Shown here: one piece after another, positions 56,574 through 64,000 of the stretch
How positions within the stretch are numbered: position 1 is the stretch's first letter
Layout of the letters: every line of letters begins with the position of its first letter
Origin: Syntrophorhabdaceae bacterium
Lineage (GTDB): Bacteria; Desulfobacterota; Syntrophorhabdia; Syntrophorhabdales; Syntrophorhabdaceae
Assembly (NCBI GenBank): GCA_026415675.1
Contig: JAOAGQ010000060.1
Coordinates: 1-64,000, forward strand
DNA length: 64,000 nt
Direction of reading: 5' to 3'
Notes under the pieces: model-generated
The model's database searches: none
The model's input: the letters and a program-made list of their open reading frames with translations, nothing else
What the model was told of the DNA's origin: nothing
Program-made: the position numbers and the translations under genes

Positions 56574-57188
56574 ATGAGGAAAACCATTTTTTATGCTATC
56601 GGGCTTTTGATATCTTTCCTATCGATAACTCAAGTCTTTGCCCAGTTATCGGGTCAATTCCAATCAGAGGAGATTTCCTGTGGTAAAGAAGATGTCTGTG
56701 AAAAAAAAGGGAGCTTTTACGAACTGAAGACATATGAGAACAGCCTTTCCGCGGGCTATGGCTTTGGCATATTTAACTACGGGTTGACGAATAAGATAAA
56801 GGGTGGTCACTATGAGTTCTACCAGGTCACCTTAAGACATGAAAGGCCATTATACAGAGGTTTTTACCTTCTTATAGACCCTTATGTCTCGTATATAAGG
56901 AATCCTGTAGAAGGTTTGGATATCGCCTTCGGCCTTTCCGGGAGATACTATTTTAATCAGGAAAAGAAGAACTCTTTTTTCCTTGACCTCGGTGTAGGGG
57001 CCTTATATTCGACTTTACAGTATAAAGAGCAGTCAAACCATGAATTCTTCCTAATCCAGGGCGGAATAGGATATAGGTGGGATAGATTTTTTATCGAAAA
57101 CAGGTTGAGACACTACTCAAACGGATATACCGCCACAAAAAACTGGGCGATCCACTCGAATATCATAAGTGTCGGTTTCTATTTCTAA
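56574..57188 (+). CDS. PagL-like acyloxyacyl hydrolase (lipid A 3-O-deacylase family)
   Basis: A 204-residue beta-barrel outer-membrane protein with a signal peptide ending near FAQ (residue 23). It has alternating strands (FYLLIDPYVSYI, FFLDLGVGALYS, FLIQGGIGYRW) and ends in Phe (SVGFYF), as porin-type proteins do. The catalytic motif RLRHYSNG provides the His and Ser of PagL. Where PagL has a Glu in NPGxE, I read NWAIH here, so the acid may be absent or shifted. It would trim lipid A. It overlaps the convergent glcD by 4 bp. Confidence 0.75.
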   Translation: MRKTIFYAIGLLISFLSITQVFAQLSGQFQSEEISCGKEDVCEKKGSFYELKTYENSLSAGYGFGIFNYGLTNKIKGGHYEFYQVTLRHERPLYRGFYLLIDPYVSYIRNPVEGLDIAFGLSGRYYFNQEKKNSFFLDLGVGALYSTLQYKEQSNHEFFLIQGGIGYRWDRFFIENRLRHYSNGYTATKNWAIHSNIISVGFYF

Positions 57189-58588
57189 TCGAATATTTTG
57201 CCGGGATTTAGTATCCCCTTCGGGTCAAAACTCTTCTTTATCCCTTTTAGTATTTCAATCTGCCTGTCCGAATAATCCATAGAGAGATAGGGTTTTCTCG
57301 TAACGCCGATGCCGTGTTCGGCGGTAATCTTCCCTCCCATCTCAAGGGTCTTTCTATATAGTCTTTTGCTCGCTTCAGGTAGTTTTATTCTCCACTGTTC
57401 CATGTCCATATCATCTCTCTTGAAATAAAGGACATGGACATTTCCATCCCCGGCATGGCCTACACAGACAGGGTCTATATCAAAACTAAGGGCTATCTCT
57501 TCCGCCGCCTTTACAAGGCTTGCAACAGAACTTCTTGGTGCAACCACATCCATCGTCTCATAGGGTATACCTATCCTGTTTGCCGCCTCAAAAATACAGC
57601 GTCTTGCCTCCCATAACCTGTTCTGGGCCTCAGGCTCCCTTGCAACGAGGAGGTCCCATGCACCGTACCTCTCAAAAATATCCCCAACCACCTCCATTGA
57701 ACGTTCAAACTCCTCCTCTTTGTTTCCGTCGAGTTGAACAAGGATGTGTGCCTTTGCATTGTTGAAGCTGACCTTTTTATTTAAATATCTTTCGGCAAGA
57801 CGTATGGCAGGGTTATCCATGAACTCGATCGCAGTAGGAACGATCTTTTCCTTTATTATCGCGGAGACCGCCTCAGCGGCCGGTTCAAGGGCATCAAATG
57901 GTGCGAGGAGGTCTACCTTCATCTTCGGTTTAGGGATCAAACGGAGGATGATCTTTGTGACAATAGCCAGGGTCCCTTCAGACCCTACGAGAAGCTGGGT
58001 AAGATTATAACCCGTCACATCCTTGACCACCTTGCCCCCGGTCTTTATTATCTCCCCTGTGGGCAAAACGGCTTCAAGACCGGAGATATAATCCTTTGTT
58101 GTGCCGTAACGAACCGCCCTTGGCCCCCCTGCCCCCTCCGCAACATTACCCCCTATGCTACAGCTATCCTTACTCGCAGGGTCGGGGGGATAGAAACACC
58201 CCTCTAACTCTACCAGTCTATGTATTTCACTCGTTACCATGCCAGGTTCTACAACAGCCATAAGGTTTCTGTCGTCTATTTCAAGCATGGTGTCCATTCT
58301 TTCCATGGAGAGGACTATCCCACCCTTAACCGGAACAGAACCTCCGCTCAAAGATGTACCGAGGCCCCTGGGGGTTACGGGAATTGAATGGTCATTTGCG
58401 AGGATGAGGATTTGGGAGATCTCCTCCGGGGAACGCACCCTGACGACCAGATCAGGGTATGACTGAAGCCCTATCGTTTCGTCTTTACTGTACTTTTCGA
58501 GGGAGAGGTTATCTTGAAGGACGTGATTTTCCCCAACGATACCCTTTATCCTTTCGATTATATCCTGAGATATTTTTCCCATCGACAA
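57185..58588 (-). CDS. glcD: FAD-linked 2-hydroxyacid oxidase/dehydrogenase (GlcD family)
   Basis: A 467-residue flavoprotein. The PCMH-type FAD domain has PVTPRGLGTSLSGGSVP, YPPDPASKDSCSIGGNVAEG and RYGTTKDYISGLEAVLPTG. The C-terminal domain has CVGHAGDGNVHVLYF and GKITAEHGIGVTRKPY. It likely oxidises glycolate or D-lactate. No glcE/glcF or FeS partner is adjacent. An inverted repeat TGAACT/AGTTCA (58601-58619) is in the divergent gap with rplC. Confidence 0.87.
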   Translation of the reverse strand: MSMGKISQDIIERIKGIVGENHVLQDNLSLEKYSKDETIGLQSYPDLVVRVRSPEEISQILILANDHSIPVTPRGLGTSLSGGSVPVKGGIVLSMERMDTMLEIDDRNLMAVVEPGMVTSEIHRLVELEGCFYPPDPASKDSCSIGGNVAEGAGGPRAVRYGTTKDYISGLEAVLPTGEIIKTGGKVVKDVTGYNLTQLLVGSEGTLAIVTKIILRLIPKPKMKVDLLAPFDALEPAAEAVSAIIKEKIVPTAIEFMDNPAIRLAERYLNKKVSFNNAKAHILVQLDGNKEEEFERSMEVVGDIFERYGAWDLLVAREPEAQNRLWEARRCIFEAANRIGIPYETMDVVAPRSSVASLVKAAEEIALSFDIDPVCVGHAGDGNVHVLYFKRDDMDMEQWRIKLPEASKRLYRKTLEMGGKITAEHGIGVTRKPYLSMDYSDRQIEILKGIKKSFDPKGILNPGKIFD

Positions 58589-58703
58589 ATATTATTAAAC
58601 TGAACTGCTAAAAAGTTCAAGACAAAATATGAAAACCTGTACAATATATCAACCTACTTACATCATGGAAAGGCATACATATGCTAAATTGCAACCTTTT
58701 ACC

Positions 58704-58732
58704 TTGACTTTGGGAGAGTTTTCTACTATATT
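58704..58732 (+). promoter_or_regulatory. Predicted promoter of solitary rplC
   Basis: TTGACT (58704-58709) and TATATT (58727-58732) with a 17-bp spacer. The start near 58739 leaves about 20 nt before the rplC ATG, just enough for the GGAGG site. It shows that rplC here has its own transcript. Confidence 0.65.
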
Positions 58733-58757
58733 TTTACGCATTTTTGGAGGTGCGAAG

Positions 58758-59408
58758 ATGGGAATTGGTTTACTTGGAAAGAAATTGGGTATGACCCAGA
58801 TTTTTAATGAAGATGGGACTATTGTGCCGGTTACGGTCATAAAGGTCGGGCCCTGTAAGGTTACCCAGAAGAAGAATGTTGAAAAAGATGGTTATAATGC
58901 CATTCAGGTGGGTTTTGACGAGATCACAAAGGTTAAAAATGTAAATAAACCCCTGAAAGGACATTTCGATAAGGCCGGAACAAGCCCTATGGCCTTTGTT
59001 AAAGAATTCAGGGTTACCGATGAAGAGATGGAACAGTACGAAACGGGCAACGAAATACCGATGGAACTATTCAATATAGGAGACTTTGTGGATGTAACAG
59101 GAACATCCAAAGGTAAAGGTTTTGCAGGCGTGGTAAAGAGGCATGGTTTTAAAGGTGCCCCTGCATCCCATGGAACGCACGAATATTTTAGACACGGCGG
59201 TTCTATAGGTCAAAATATGACCCCTGGAAGAACCTTTAAGGGTATGAAGATGCCAGGACACATGGGGAATAAAAGGGTAACGGTACAGAACCTTAAAGTT
59301 GTGGATATAAGAGGAGATATGAATATCCTTATGGTGGAAGGGGCTGTTCCAGGGCCGACCAATGGTTATCTGATCATTAAAAAGGCGGTAAAGAAGCTGG
59401 GTAAATAG
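58758..59408 (+). CDS. rplC: 50S ribosomal protein L3 (outside the S10 operon)
   Basis: A 216-residue L3: MGIGLLGKKLGMTQIFNEDG, GTSKGKGFAGVVKRHGFKG, ASHGTHEYFRHGGSIGQNMTPGRTFKG and MPGHMGNKRVTVQNLKV. The start is ATG 58758 with GGAGG at 58746-58750; an open frame upstream to 58629 is not L3-like. L3 lies near the peptidyl transferase centre. It is normally second in the S10 operon, but here glcD is upstream (divergent) and queD downstream; rpsJ and rplD are not near. Confidence 0.94.
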   Translation: MGIGLLGKKLGMTQIFNEDGTIVPVTVIKVGPCKVTQKKNVEKDGYNAIQVGFDEITKVKNVNKPLKGHFDKAGTSPMAFVKEFRVTDEEMEQYETGNEIPMELFNIGDFVDVTGTSKGKGFAGVVKRHGFKGAPASHGTHEYFRHGGSIGQNMTPGRTFKGMKMPGHMGNKRVTVQNLKVVDIRGDMNILMVEGAVPGPTNGYLIIKKAVKKLGK

Positions 59409-59433
59409 CTACACCATTTACTTCAAGCTAAAG
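59400..59433 (+). promoter_or_regulatory. preQ1-I riboswitch-like motif at the rplC stop (weak)
   Basis: GTAAAT (59401-59406) pairs with ATTTAC (59416-59421), and the loop AGCTACACC matches the core of preQ1 class I aptamers (UAGCUACACC). A 3' tail AAGCTAA can pair back with the loop, as in the H-type pseudoknot. The queuosine genes queD-folE2 begin 90 nt downstream. Against it, the tail is short and not A-rich, and the queD promoter lies downstream of it. Confidence 0.25.
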
Positions 59434-59488
59434 ATAAATTTTCAATAACTCGAATCAAATCTCTGGTTTTTTTCTGGATGGGTTTTTA

Positions 59489-59517
59489 TTGACAGGGGAT
59501 TTTGTAACATATAGATT
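59489..59517 (+). promoter_or_regulatory. Predicted promoter giving a leaderless queD mRNA
   Basis: TTGACA (59489-59494) and TAGATT (59512-59517) with 17 bp between them. The start would be near 59524, which is the A of the queD ATG. No ribosome-binding site is seen before that ATG. Confidence 0.5.
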
Positions 59518-59523
59518 ATTCTT

Positions 59524-59892
59524 ATGTTTACGCTTTATATAAAAGATAATTTTGCCGCTGCCCACCATATAGAGGATTATCATGGAAAGTGCGAGGAGCT
59601 CCATGGTCATAACTTCACCGTTGAGGTCTTGTTTTCAGGAGAGAAACTCGGTAGAGGGGGTATGCTGGTTGACTTCAAGCTCCTGAAGGGTTTACTAAAA
59701 AATGTACTGGAAGGCCTTGACCATAAATATATAAACGAAATCCCATTTTTCAGGGAAAGGGCGAGTTCCTCTGAATACATCGCCATGTACATATTTTATG
59801 AGCTAAAAAAACTAATTGAAAATCTTAATGTAGCCCTTTATGAAGTAAGGGTGTGGGAATCGGAGAAGGCCTATGCGGCATTTCGCGAATAA
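59524..59892 (+). CDS. queD: 6-carboxytetrahydropterin synthase QueD
   Basis: A 122-residue PTPS-family protein. Zinc ligands H14 or H15, H27 and H29 lie in AAAHHIEDYHGKCEELHGHN, with the catalytic Cys23 and the LDHKYIN and VWESEKAYAAF motifs. It converts dihydroneopterin triphosphate to carboxytetrahydropterin for queuosine. The ATG is fixed by family alignment (MFTLYIKDNFAAAH) and has no Shine-Dalgarno site. It overlaps folE2 by 20 bp. Confidence 0.92.
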   Translation: MFTLYIKDNFAAAHHIEDYHGKCEELHGHNFTVEVLFSGEKLGRGGMLVDFKLLKGLLKNVLEGLDHKYINEIPFFRERASSSEYIAMYIFYELKKLIENLNVALYEVRVWESEKAYAAFRE

Positions 59893-60688
59893 AAAGGTGA
59901 TGGTCGATGTACAGAATTTCCATGACCCGAGAAACATAGAGATAGATAAGGTAGGGGTAAAGGGGGTTAAGTACCCTATAGTTGTCCTCGACAAAGAGAA
60001 CGGCCTTCAACATACGGTTGCCACGATAGATATGTATGTGAATCTTCCTCACAATTACAAAGGGACCCACATGAGCAGATTTGTGGAAATACTCCACAAA
60101 AATCAAAATATGATAAACATGAGGAATCTTCCAAACATTCTAAAGGAGATGAAGGGAAGATTGAATGCGGAGGCGGCACACATCTCCGTAGTTTTCCCCT
60201 ATTTCATCAAAAAGAAGGCCCCCGTTACAAAAACCCAGAGTTATCTTGAATACCAGTGCGGTTTTATCGGGCACATGGGAGACTCTGGGGATATGAAGGA
60301 CTTTATAGTCTCCGTCTCCATCCCCGTCAATACCCTATGTCCATGCTCAAAAGAGATAAGTGAATATGGGGCCCATAACCAGAGGGGGGTTGTAAAACTC
60401 AACGTGAAGTTTAAAAAATTTTTCTGGATTGAAGACCTTATAAATATCGTTGAGAGCTGTGCAAGTAGCGATATCTATTCGCTCTTAAAGAGAGAGGATG
60501 AAAAGTTCGTAACAGAGAAGGCCTTTAACAAACCGATGTTTGTAGAAGACCTTGTAAGAGAAATAGCCATTGAACTGAGAAAAGATAAAAATTTCACATG
60601 GTTTTCCATTGAAGCAGAAAACTACGAAAGCATACATAATCACAATGCCTATGCCTATCTTGAATATAAAGAAGGAGGGGAGAAATGA
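59873..60688 (+). CDS. folE2: GTP cyclohydrolase IB (FolE2)
   Basis: A 271-residue FolE2: VDVQNFHDPRNIEIDKVGVKG, YVNLPHNYKGTHMSRFVE, the catalytic TLCPCSKEISEYGAHNQRG, and the C-terminal ENYESIHNHNAYAY. It makes dihydroneopterin triphosphate from GTP, the substrate of QueD, so the pair forms the first two steps to queuosine and may also serve folate. It overlaps the queD end by 20 bp and has GGAGAAGG before its ATG. Confidence 0.94.
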   Translation: MRHFANKKVMVDVQNFHDPRNIEIDKVGVKGVKYPIVVLDKENGLQHTVATIDMYVNLPHNYKGTHMSRFVEILHKNQNMINMRNLPNILKEMKGRLNAEAAHISVVFPYFIKKKAPVTKTQSYLEYQCGFIGHMGDSGDMKDFIVSVSIPVNTLCPCSKEISEYGAHNQRGVVKLNVKFKKFFWIEDLINIVESCASSDIYSLLKREDEKFVTEKAFNKPMFVEDLVREIAIELRKDKNFTWFSIEAENYESIHNHNAYAYLEYKEGGEK

Positions 60689-61167
60689 TTAAAACAATCT
60701 CACTTTTTTTTGTTATCCTAATAACTTTCTCGGGGTGTGCCTACTTTCAGAAACAGGTAAAGGATGAGACGCCCCCTTCAAAACAGGAGACCATAAACCA
60801 GGTCTTCTACGGTTTTCCCGATATCCCCATACCAAAGGAACTGGAATTTGTACGGGATAAAAGTTTTATTTATGAAACAGTGAGCTTAAGGGCAGGGGTT
60901 ATGTATCTCACCGGAAACGTGGATCTCCAATCCCTGGAAAATTATTTCAAGGTAAATATGATTAAAAATGGATGGAGATTTGTGAATAGTTTTAAATTCA
61001 GGGAAATCTCCATGAACTTCTCAAAAGAGGATAAGACTTGCAACATAAAGATGTCGAGGAGCGGTTTTTCCTCTGAGGTTGAGATATGGGTGGGTCCTGC
61101 CGTAGCCGACAGGTCAATGATAGAAAGACAACCCCAGGGAATACAAAAAGGTACGGATAAAAACTGA
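60685..61167 (+). CDS. Putative lipoprotein of unknown function
   Basis: A 160-residue protein with a signal peptide and lipobox FSGC (Cys18). It has VFYGFPDIPIPKELEFVRDKSF and GWRFVNSFKFREISMNFSKEDKTC, a pattern seen in small outer-membrane lipoproteins of anaerobic Desulfobacterota, but I cannot name a family. It overlaps folE2 by 4 bp. Confidence 0.65.
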   Translation: MIKTISLFFVILITFSGCAYFQKQVKDETPPSKQETINQVFYGFPDIPIPKELEFVRDKSFIYETVSLRAGVMYLTGNVDLQSLENYFKVNMIKNGWRFVNSFKFREISMNFSKEDKTCNIKMSRSGFSSEVEIWVGPAVADRSMIERQPQGIQKGTDKN

Positions 61168-61191
61168 GAAAGGCATTCCCCTTCCCTTCCC

Positions 61192-61914
61192 ATGTGGATA
61201 TTTAAAAGGGTTGATATACTTCCCTATCTTTTTGGACATAAATATATCACCTTCGTCGGTGCTGGAGGTAAGACGAGTTTTATCGAATATATTGCGGCGA
61301 GGTCGTTTCAAAGGGGAAAAAGGGTGGCTATCACCACAACGACGAAGATATTTGCGAAAGAGCCCTATATACTGTTTAATGATAAAATAGATTCGAACCT
61401 GCTCAAACCTTTTATAAGAATCGGCAGAACCATAGAAGAGGGTAAGTTGACCTCGGTAGACTTAAAAGATATAGAATCCCTTGCCCCCTTCTATGATATA
61501 ATCCTCATAGAGGCGGATGGTGCTAAAGGGAAGCCCCTTAAATTCCCTTCCCACTATGAGCCGATTATACCCCCCTTTTCCGACTTGATCTTTGTCCTTG
61601 GGGGGCTCGATGCCCTAAATGGGAGGGTTGAAGATAGGGTGTTTAGATGGGAGTTATTTAAAGGGAGCAAAGGTGTAGACCCCAAGCAGACGATAACAGA
61701 GGAGATATTTATGAGGTTTTTCGAGCCTGATTGCCTGCTAAAGGGTGTAGATAAGTATAAAGCAACAATTGTTCTTAACAAATATGATTCTTTGATGTTG
61801 GCAAGTGAGGGTATAAAGATGGCGAAACATGTTGGAGAAAAAACAGGTATAGGAGAGGTTATGGTGGCATCTGTTAAGTTTGGTCTTTTTTACTCTGTCG
61901 TTCCGGCACCATAA
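61192..61914 (+). CDS. yqeC: Selenium cofactor biosynthesis protein YqeC
   Basis: A 240-residue P-loop protein: ITFVGAGGKTSFIEYIAARS (Walker A near residues 21-28), VAITTTTKIFAKEP, IILIEADGAKGKPLKFPS HYEPIIP in part, and VLGGLDALN. These match YqeC, a putative maturation factor of selenium-dependent molybdenum hydroxylases. No hydroxylase or selD is in the window. The start has no clear ribosome-binding site. Confidence 0.83.
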   Translation: MWIFKRVDILPYLFGHKYITFVGAGGKTSFIEYIAARSFQRGKRVAITTTTKIFAKEPYILFNDKIDSNLLKPFIRIGRTIEEGKLTSVDLKDIESLAPFYDIILIEADGAKGKPLKFPSHYEPIIPPFSDLIFVLGGLDALNGRVEDRVFRWELFKGSKGVDPKQTITEEIFMRFFEPDCLLKGVDKYKATIVLNKYDSLMLASEGIKMAKHVGEKTGIGEVMVASVKFGLFYSVVPAP

Positions 61915-61938
61915 GTATATTGGCTTGTTGATACCCCT

Positions 61939-62160
61939 ATGGAAGGACTAAAGGACAGTAAAATACTCTCCCCTACTCTGGCAGATATATATCTCCAGCA
62001 GGGCCATATCGATAAGGCGATAGAGATTTACGATAGGCTACTGAAAAGGGATCCTGAAAACGAATTTTTAAAAAAAAGGGTGACCGCCCTCAAAAAGGAG
62101 ATCAAAGAGATAAACAAGAAGTCGGGATTCAAGAAATTACTCACAAAAAAACTCTGGTGA
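61939..62160 (+). CDS. Small TPR-like protein
   Basis: A 73-residue protein with one TPR motif (SPTLADIYLQQGHIDKAIEIYDRLLKRDPENEFL) followed by a Lys-rich helix. It resembles small tetratricopeptide proteins often found before pepP/efp in Desulfobacterota. It overlaps the next start (GTG at 62157) by 4 bp. The partner is unknown. Confidence 0.75.
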   Translation: MEGLKDSKILSPTLADIYLQQGHIDKAIEIYDRLLKRDPENEFLKKRVTALKKEIKEINKKSGFKKLLTKKLW

Positions 62161-63242
62161 AGGGAGATATGAGGGATATAAGGCTAAAGAAGGTGGTTGA
62201 CATCATAGAAAAATACGACCTGGATGGGTGTATCATCCGGGGGATGGATAATATTTTTTATATAACTGGATTCAGAGGGTCAGAGGGTACCCTTGTTGTC
62301 ACGAAAGGGGATGTTTTTCTCCTGACGGATTTCAGATACATAACCCATGCAAGGGAAGTTACCCGTAATATCAAGATAGTAGAGGTTTCCGCAAAAAATG
62401 ACGGTTTATCGGAGATCTTTACCCAATACGGGCTCACAAAGATAGGCTTTGATAGTGCCCATACACCATACCAGTTATATAAAAAATGGAAGGAGAACTT
62501 AAAGGATACCCAATTTATCCCCATGGAGGGCGAGATTGAAGAGATAAGGAAGATAAAAGAACCCTCCGAGATAGATGCGATAAGGAGATCCATAAATATT
62601 GCCACAGAGGCCTTCAATAGGGTTTTTGAGACGATTAAGCCGGGGAAGACGGAAAAAGAGATTGCCTGTGAGCTCGATTACACCATGAGGAGAATAGGTG
62701 CAGATGGACCTTCCTTCGATGTGATAGTGGCATCGGGACCGAGGTCGGCGTTACCCCATGCCGTTCCCTCTCCAAAAAGGATAGAAGAGGGAGAAACCCT
62801 TATCATAGATTTCGGGGCGAGGGTCGATGGTTACTGCAGCGACGAAACATGCACATTGGCCATAGGAGAGGTGGGGGAAAAGCTGAAAGAGATATTTTAC
62901 ATTGCCAACGGGGCAAGAGAACTGGCGATAGAGAGGGCAAGGGCAGGGATGCCAATTAAGGAACTGGACACGATTGTTAGGGATTTCATAGACCGGGCCG
63001 GATACGGAGACTTTTTCAGGCACGGTGTTGGTCACGGGGTCGGCATTTCCGTCCATGAGTCACCATCTATAAACAGTTTGAGCGACGGCCTCCTCGAGGA
63101 GAATATGGTGATTACCATCGAGCCGGGCATATATTTACCTAATCTTGGAGGGGTCAGGGTTGAGGATATGGTGCTCATTACAGAGACAGGGGCAAAGGTT
63201 CTCACCTATCTTAGAAAAGAACTTGTCAATGTCTGTGTTTAA
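62157..63242 (+). CDS. pepP: Xaa-Pro aminopeptidase (M24 family)
   Basis: A 361-residue M24 metallopeptidase. The N-terminal creatinase-like domain has GFRGSEGTLVVTKGDVFLLTDFRY. The catalytic pita-bread domain has ASGPRSALPHAVPS, LIIDFGARVDGYCSDETCT (metal Asp pair), FFRHGVGHGVGISVHESPS and MVITIEPGIYLP. It removes residues N-terminal to proline. The start is GTG 62157 overlapping the TPR gene; ATG 62169 is possible. The gene is beside efp, which helps translation of proline runs. Confidence 0.9.
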   Translation: MKGDMRDIRLKKVVDIIEKYDLDGCIIRGMDNIFYITGFRGSEGTLVVTKGDVFLLTDFRYITHAREVTRNIKIVEVSAKNDGLSEIFTQYGLTKIGFDSAHTPYQLYKKWKENLKDTQFIPMEGEIEEIRKIKEPSEIDAIRRSINIATEAFNRVFETIKPGKTEKEIACELDYTMRRIGADGPSFDVIVASGPRSALPHAVPSPKRIEEGETLIIDFGARVDGYCSDETCTLAIGEVGEKLKEIFYIANGARELAIERARAGMPIKELDTIVRDFIDRAGYGDFFRHGVGHGVGISVHESPSINSLSDGLLEENMVITIEPGIYLPNLGGVRVEDMVLITETGAKVLTYLRKELVNVCV

Positions 63243-63277
63243 AAGGATATTACTGCATAAATGATACGGAGGATAAC

Positions 63278-63841
63278 ATGTTAGTTTCAACGGCAGAATT
63301 TAGAAAAGGATTGAGAATTCTCCTTGAAGATGAACCATTTGTTATTGTGGAGTTTCAGCATGTAAAGCCTGGCAAAGGAGGGGCATTCGTAAGGACAAGA
63401 CTAAAAAGCCTTGTAAGTGGCAACGTCCTCGATAGAACTTTTAGGTCAGGCGATAAGGTTGAACTACCCGAACTCGAGGAGAAGGAGATGCAGTTCCTAT
63501 ACAAGGAAGGGGAGAGATACTATTTTATGGATGTGAGTACCTATGATCAGATGTTTATCGATGAAGAACATCTCGGTGATGCCAAGAACTATCTAAAGGA
63601 AGGGCTTGTTATAAAGGCCCTAATATATAAAGGTAAGACTATAGGGGTAGACATCCAGAATTTTGTAGAACTCCAGATCATAAGCACAGAACCTGGGGTA
63701 AAAGGAGATACGGCCCAGAACGCCACAAAACCTGCCATTCTTGAGACAGGTTACACGATACAGGTCCCTCTTTTTGTGGAAGAGGGGGATTATGTAAAGA
63801 TAGATACAAGAACAGGTGAGTACATAGAAAGGGTTAAATAG
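63278..63841 (+). CDS. efp: Elongation factor P
   Basis: A 187-residue EF-P with three beta-barrel domains. The tip loop is KPGKGGAFVRTRLKSLVSG, in which the Lys is the usual modification site. ETGYTIQVPLFVEEGDYVKIDTRTGEYIERV is the C-terminal signature. It relieves ribosome stalling at polyproline. It lies 36 nt after pepP and 9 nt before tmk. Confidence 0.96.
   Translation: MLVSTAEFRKGLRILLEDEPFVIVEFQHVKPGKGGAFVRTRLKSLVSGNVLDRTFRSGDKVELPELEEKEMQFLYKEGERYYFMDVSTYDQMFIDEEHLGDAKNYLKEGLVIKALIYKGKTIGVDIQNFVELQIISTEPGVKGDTAQNATKPAILETGYTIQVPLFVEEGDYVKIDTRTGEYIERVK

Positions 63842-64000
<159 letters not shown>

Overview
The window is a compact bacterial chromosome segment of moderate GC, with short gaps and many overlapping starts. 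I place it in an anaerobic Desulfobacterota (former Deltaproteobacteria) lineage, perhaps near Syntrophorhabdia. The basis is the double-membrane gene set (Tol-Pal, PagL-like, RseP), a CooS-like protein, an indolepyruvate:ferredoxin oxidoreductase subunit, HcyBio-type homocysteine synthesis, YedF/YqeC selenium genes and a tripartite tricarboxylate (TTT) transporter. The taxonomy is inferred, not proven. I see no prophage, insertion sequence, CRISPR array or rRNA.

Layout. 1-11.9 kb (+): end of tuf, rpmG, tRNA-Trp, secE, nusG, rplK, rplA, an L10 leader, rplJ, rplL, rpoB, rpoC. 11.9-14.6 kb (-): tolB-pal-cpoB without tolQRA. 14.6-18.3 kb (-): a CooS-like protein with a ygbA-family gene, then a long GAPDH. 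18.6-20.6 kb (-): a cysteine desulfurase-YedF-Se/S carrier operon behind a long leader with an intrinsic terminator. 20.9-22.3 kb (-): a beta-CASP metallo-beta-lactamase nuclease. 22.5-29.7 kb (+): rpsB-tsf-pyrH-frr-uppS-cdsA-dxr-rseP-tsaB. 29.8-34.9 kb (+): homocysteine synthesis, a PP-loop thiolase-like ATPase, a metallo-hydrolase and an acyltransferase/acyl-ligase fusion. 35.0-40.6 kb (-): methyltransferase, metal-type ABC permease, two TctC paralogues, TctB, TctA. 40.7-45.9 kb (+): iorA, an IclR regulator, an acyl-CoA synthetase and a NUDIX hydrolase. 46.2-56.6 kb (+): thrS-infC-rpmI-rplT-pheS-pheT-ihfA-merR, a lipoprotein and a UPF0182 membrane protein. 56.6-64 kb: PagL-like protein, a GlcD-type oxidase (-), a solitary rplC, queD-folE2, a lipoprotein, yqeC, a TPR protein, an aminopeptidase P-type enzyme, efp and the start of tmk.

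The most interesting locus is 14.65-16.91 kb. A full-length Ni-CODH-fold protein keeps most cluster ligands, but Glu replaces one C-cluster cysteine and the proton-relay histidines are mostly gone. It is followed after 10 bp by a protein of the nitrosative-stress family YgbA. This suggests a CODH scaffold used for nitrogen-oxide or redox stress rather than CO oxidation. Second is the roughly 190-nt leader of the csd-yedF operon, which has a strong promoter, a terminator and a possible antiterminator, and which I could not assign to a known riboswitch. Selenium and sulfur trafficking recurs in the window (csd-yedF-carrier, yqeC, HcyBio, PP-loop enzyme), as do individually promoted housekeeping genes (rplC, thrS).
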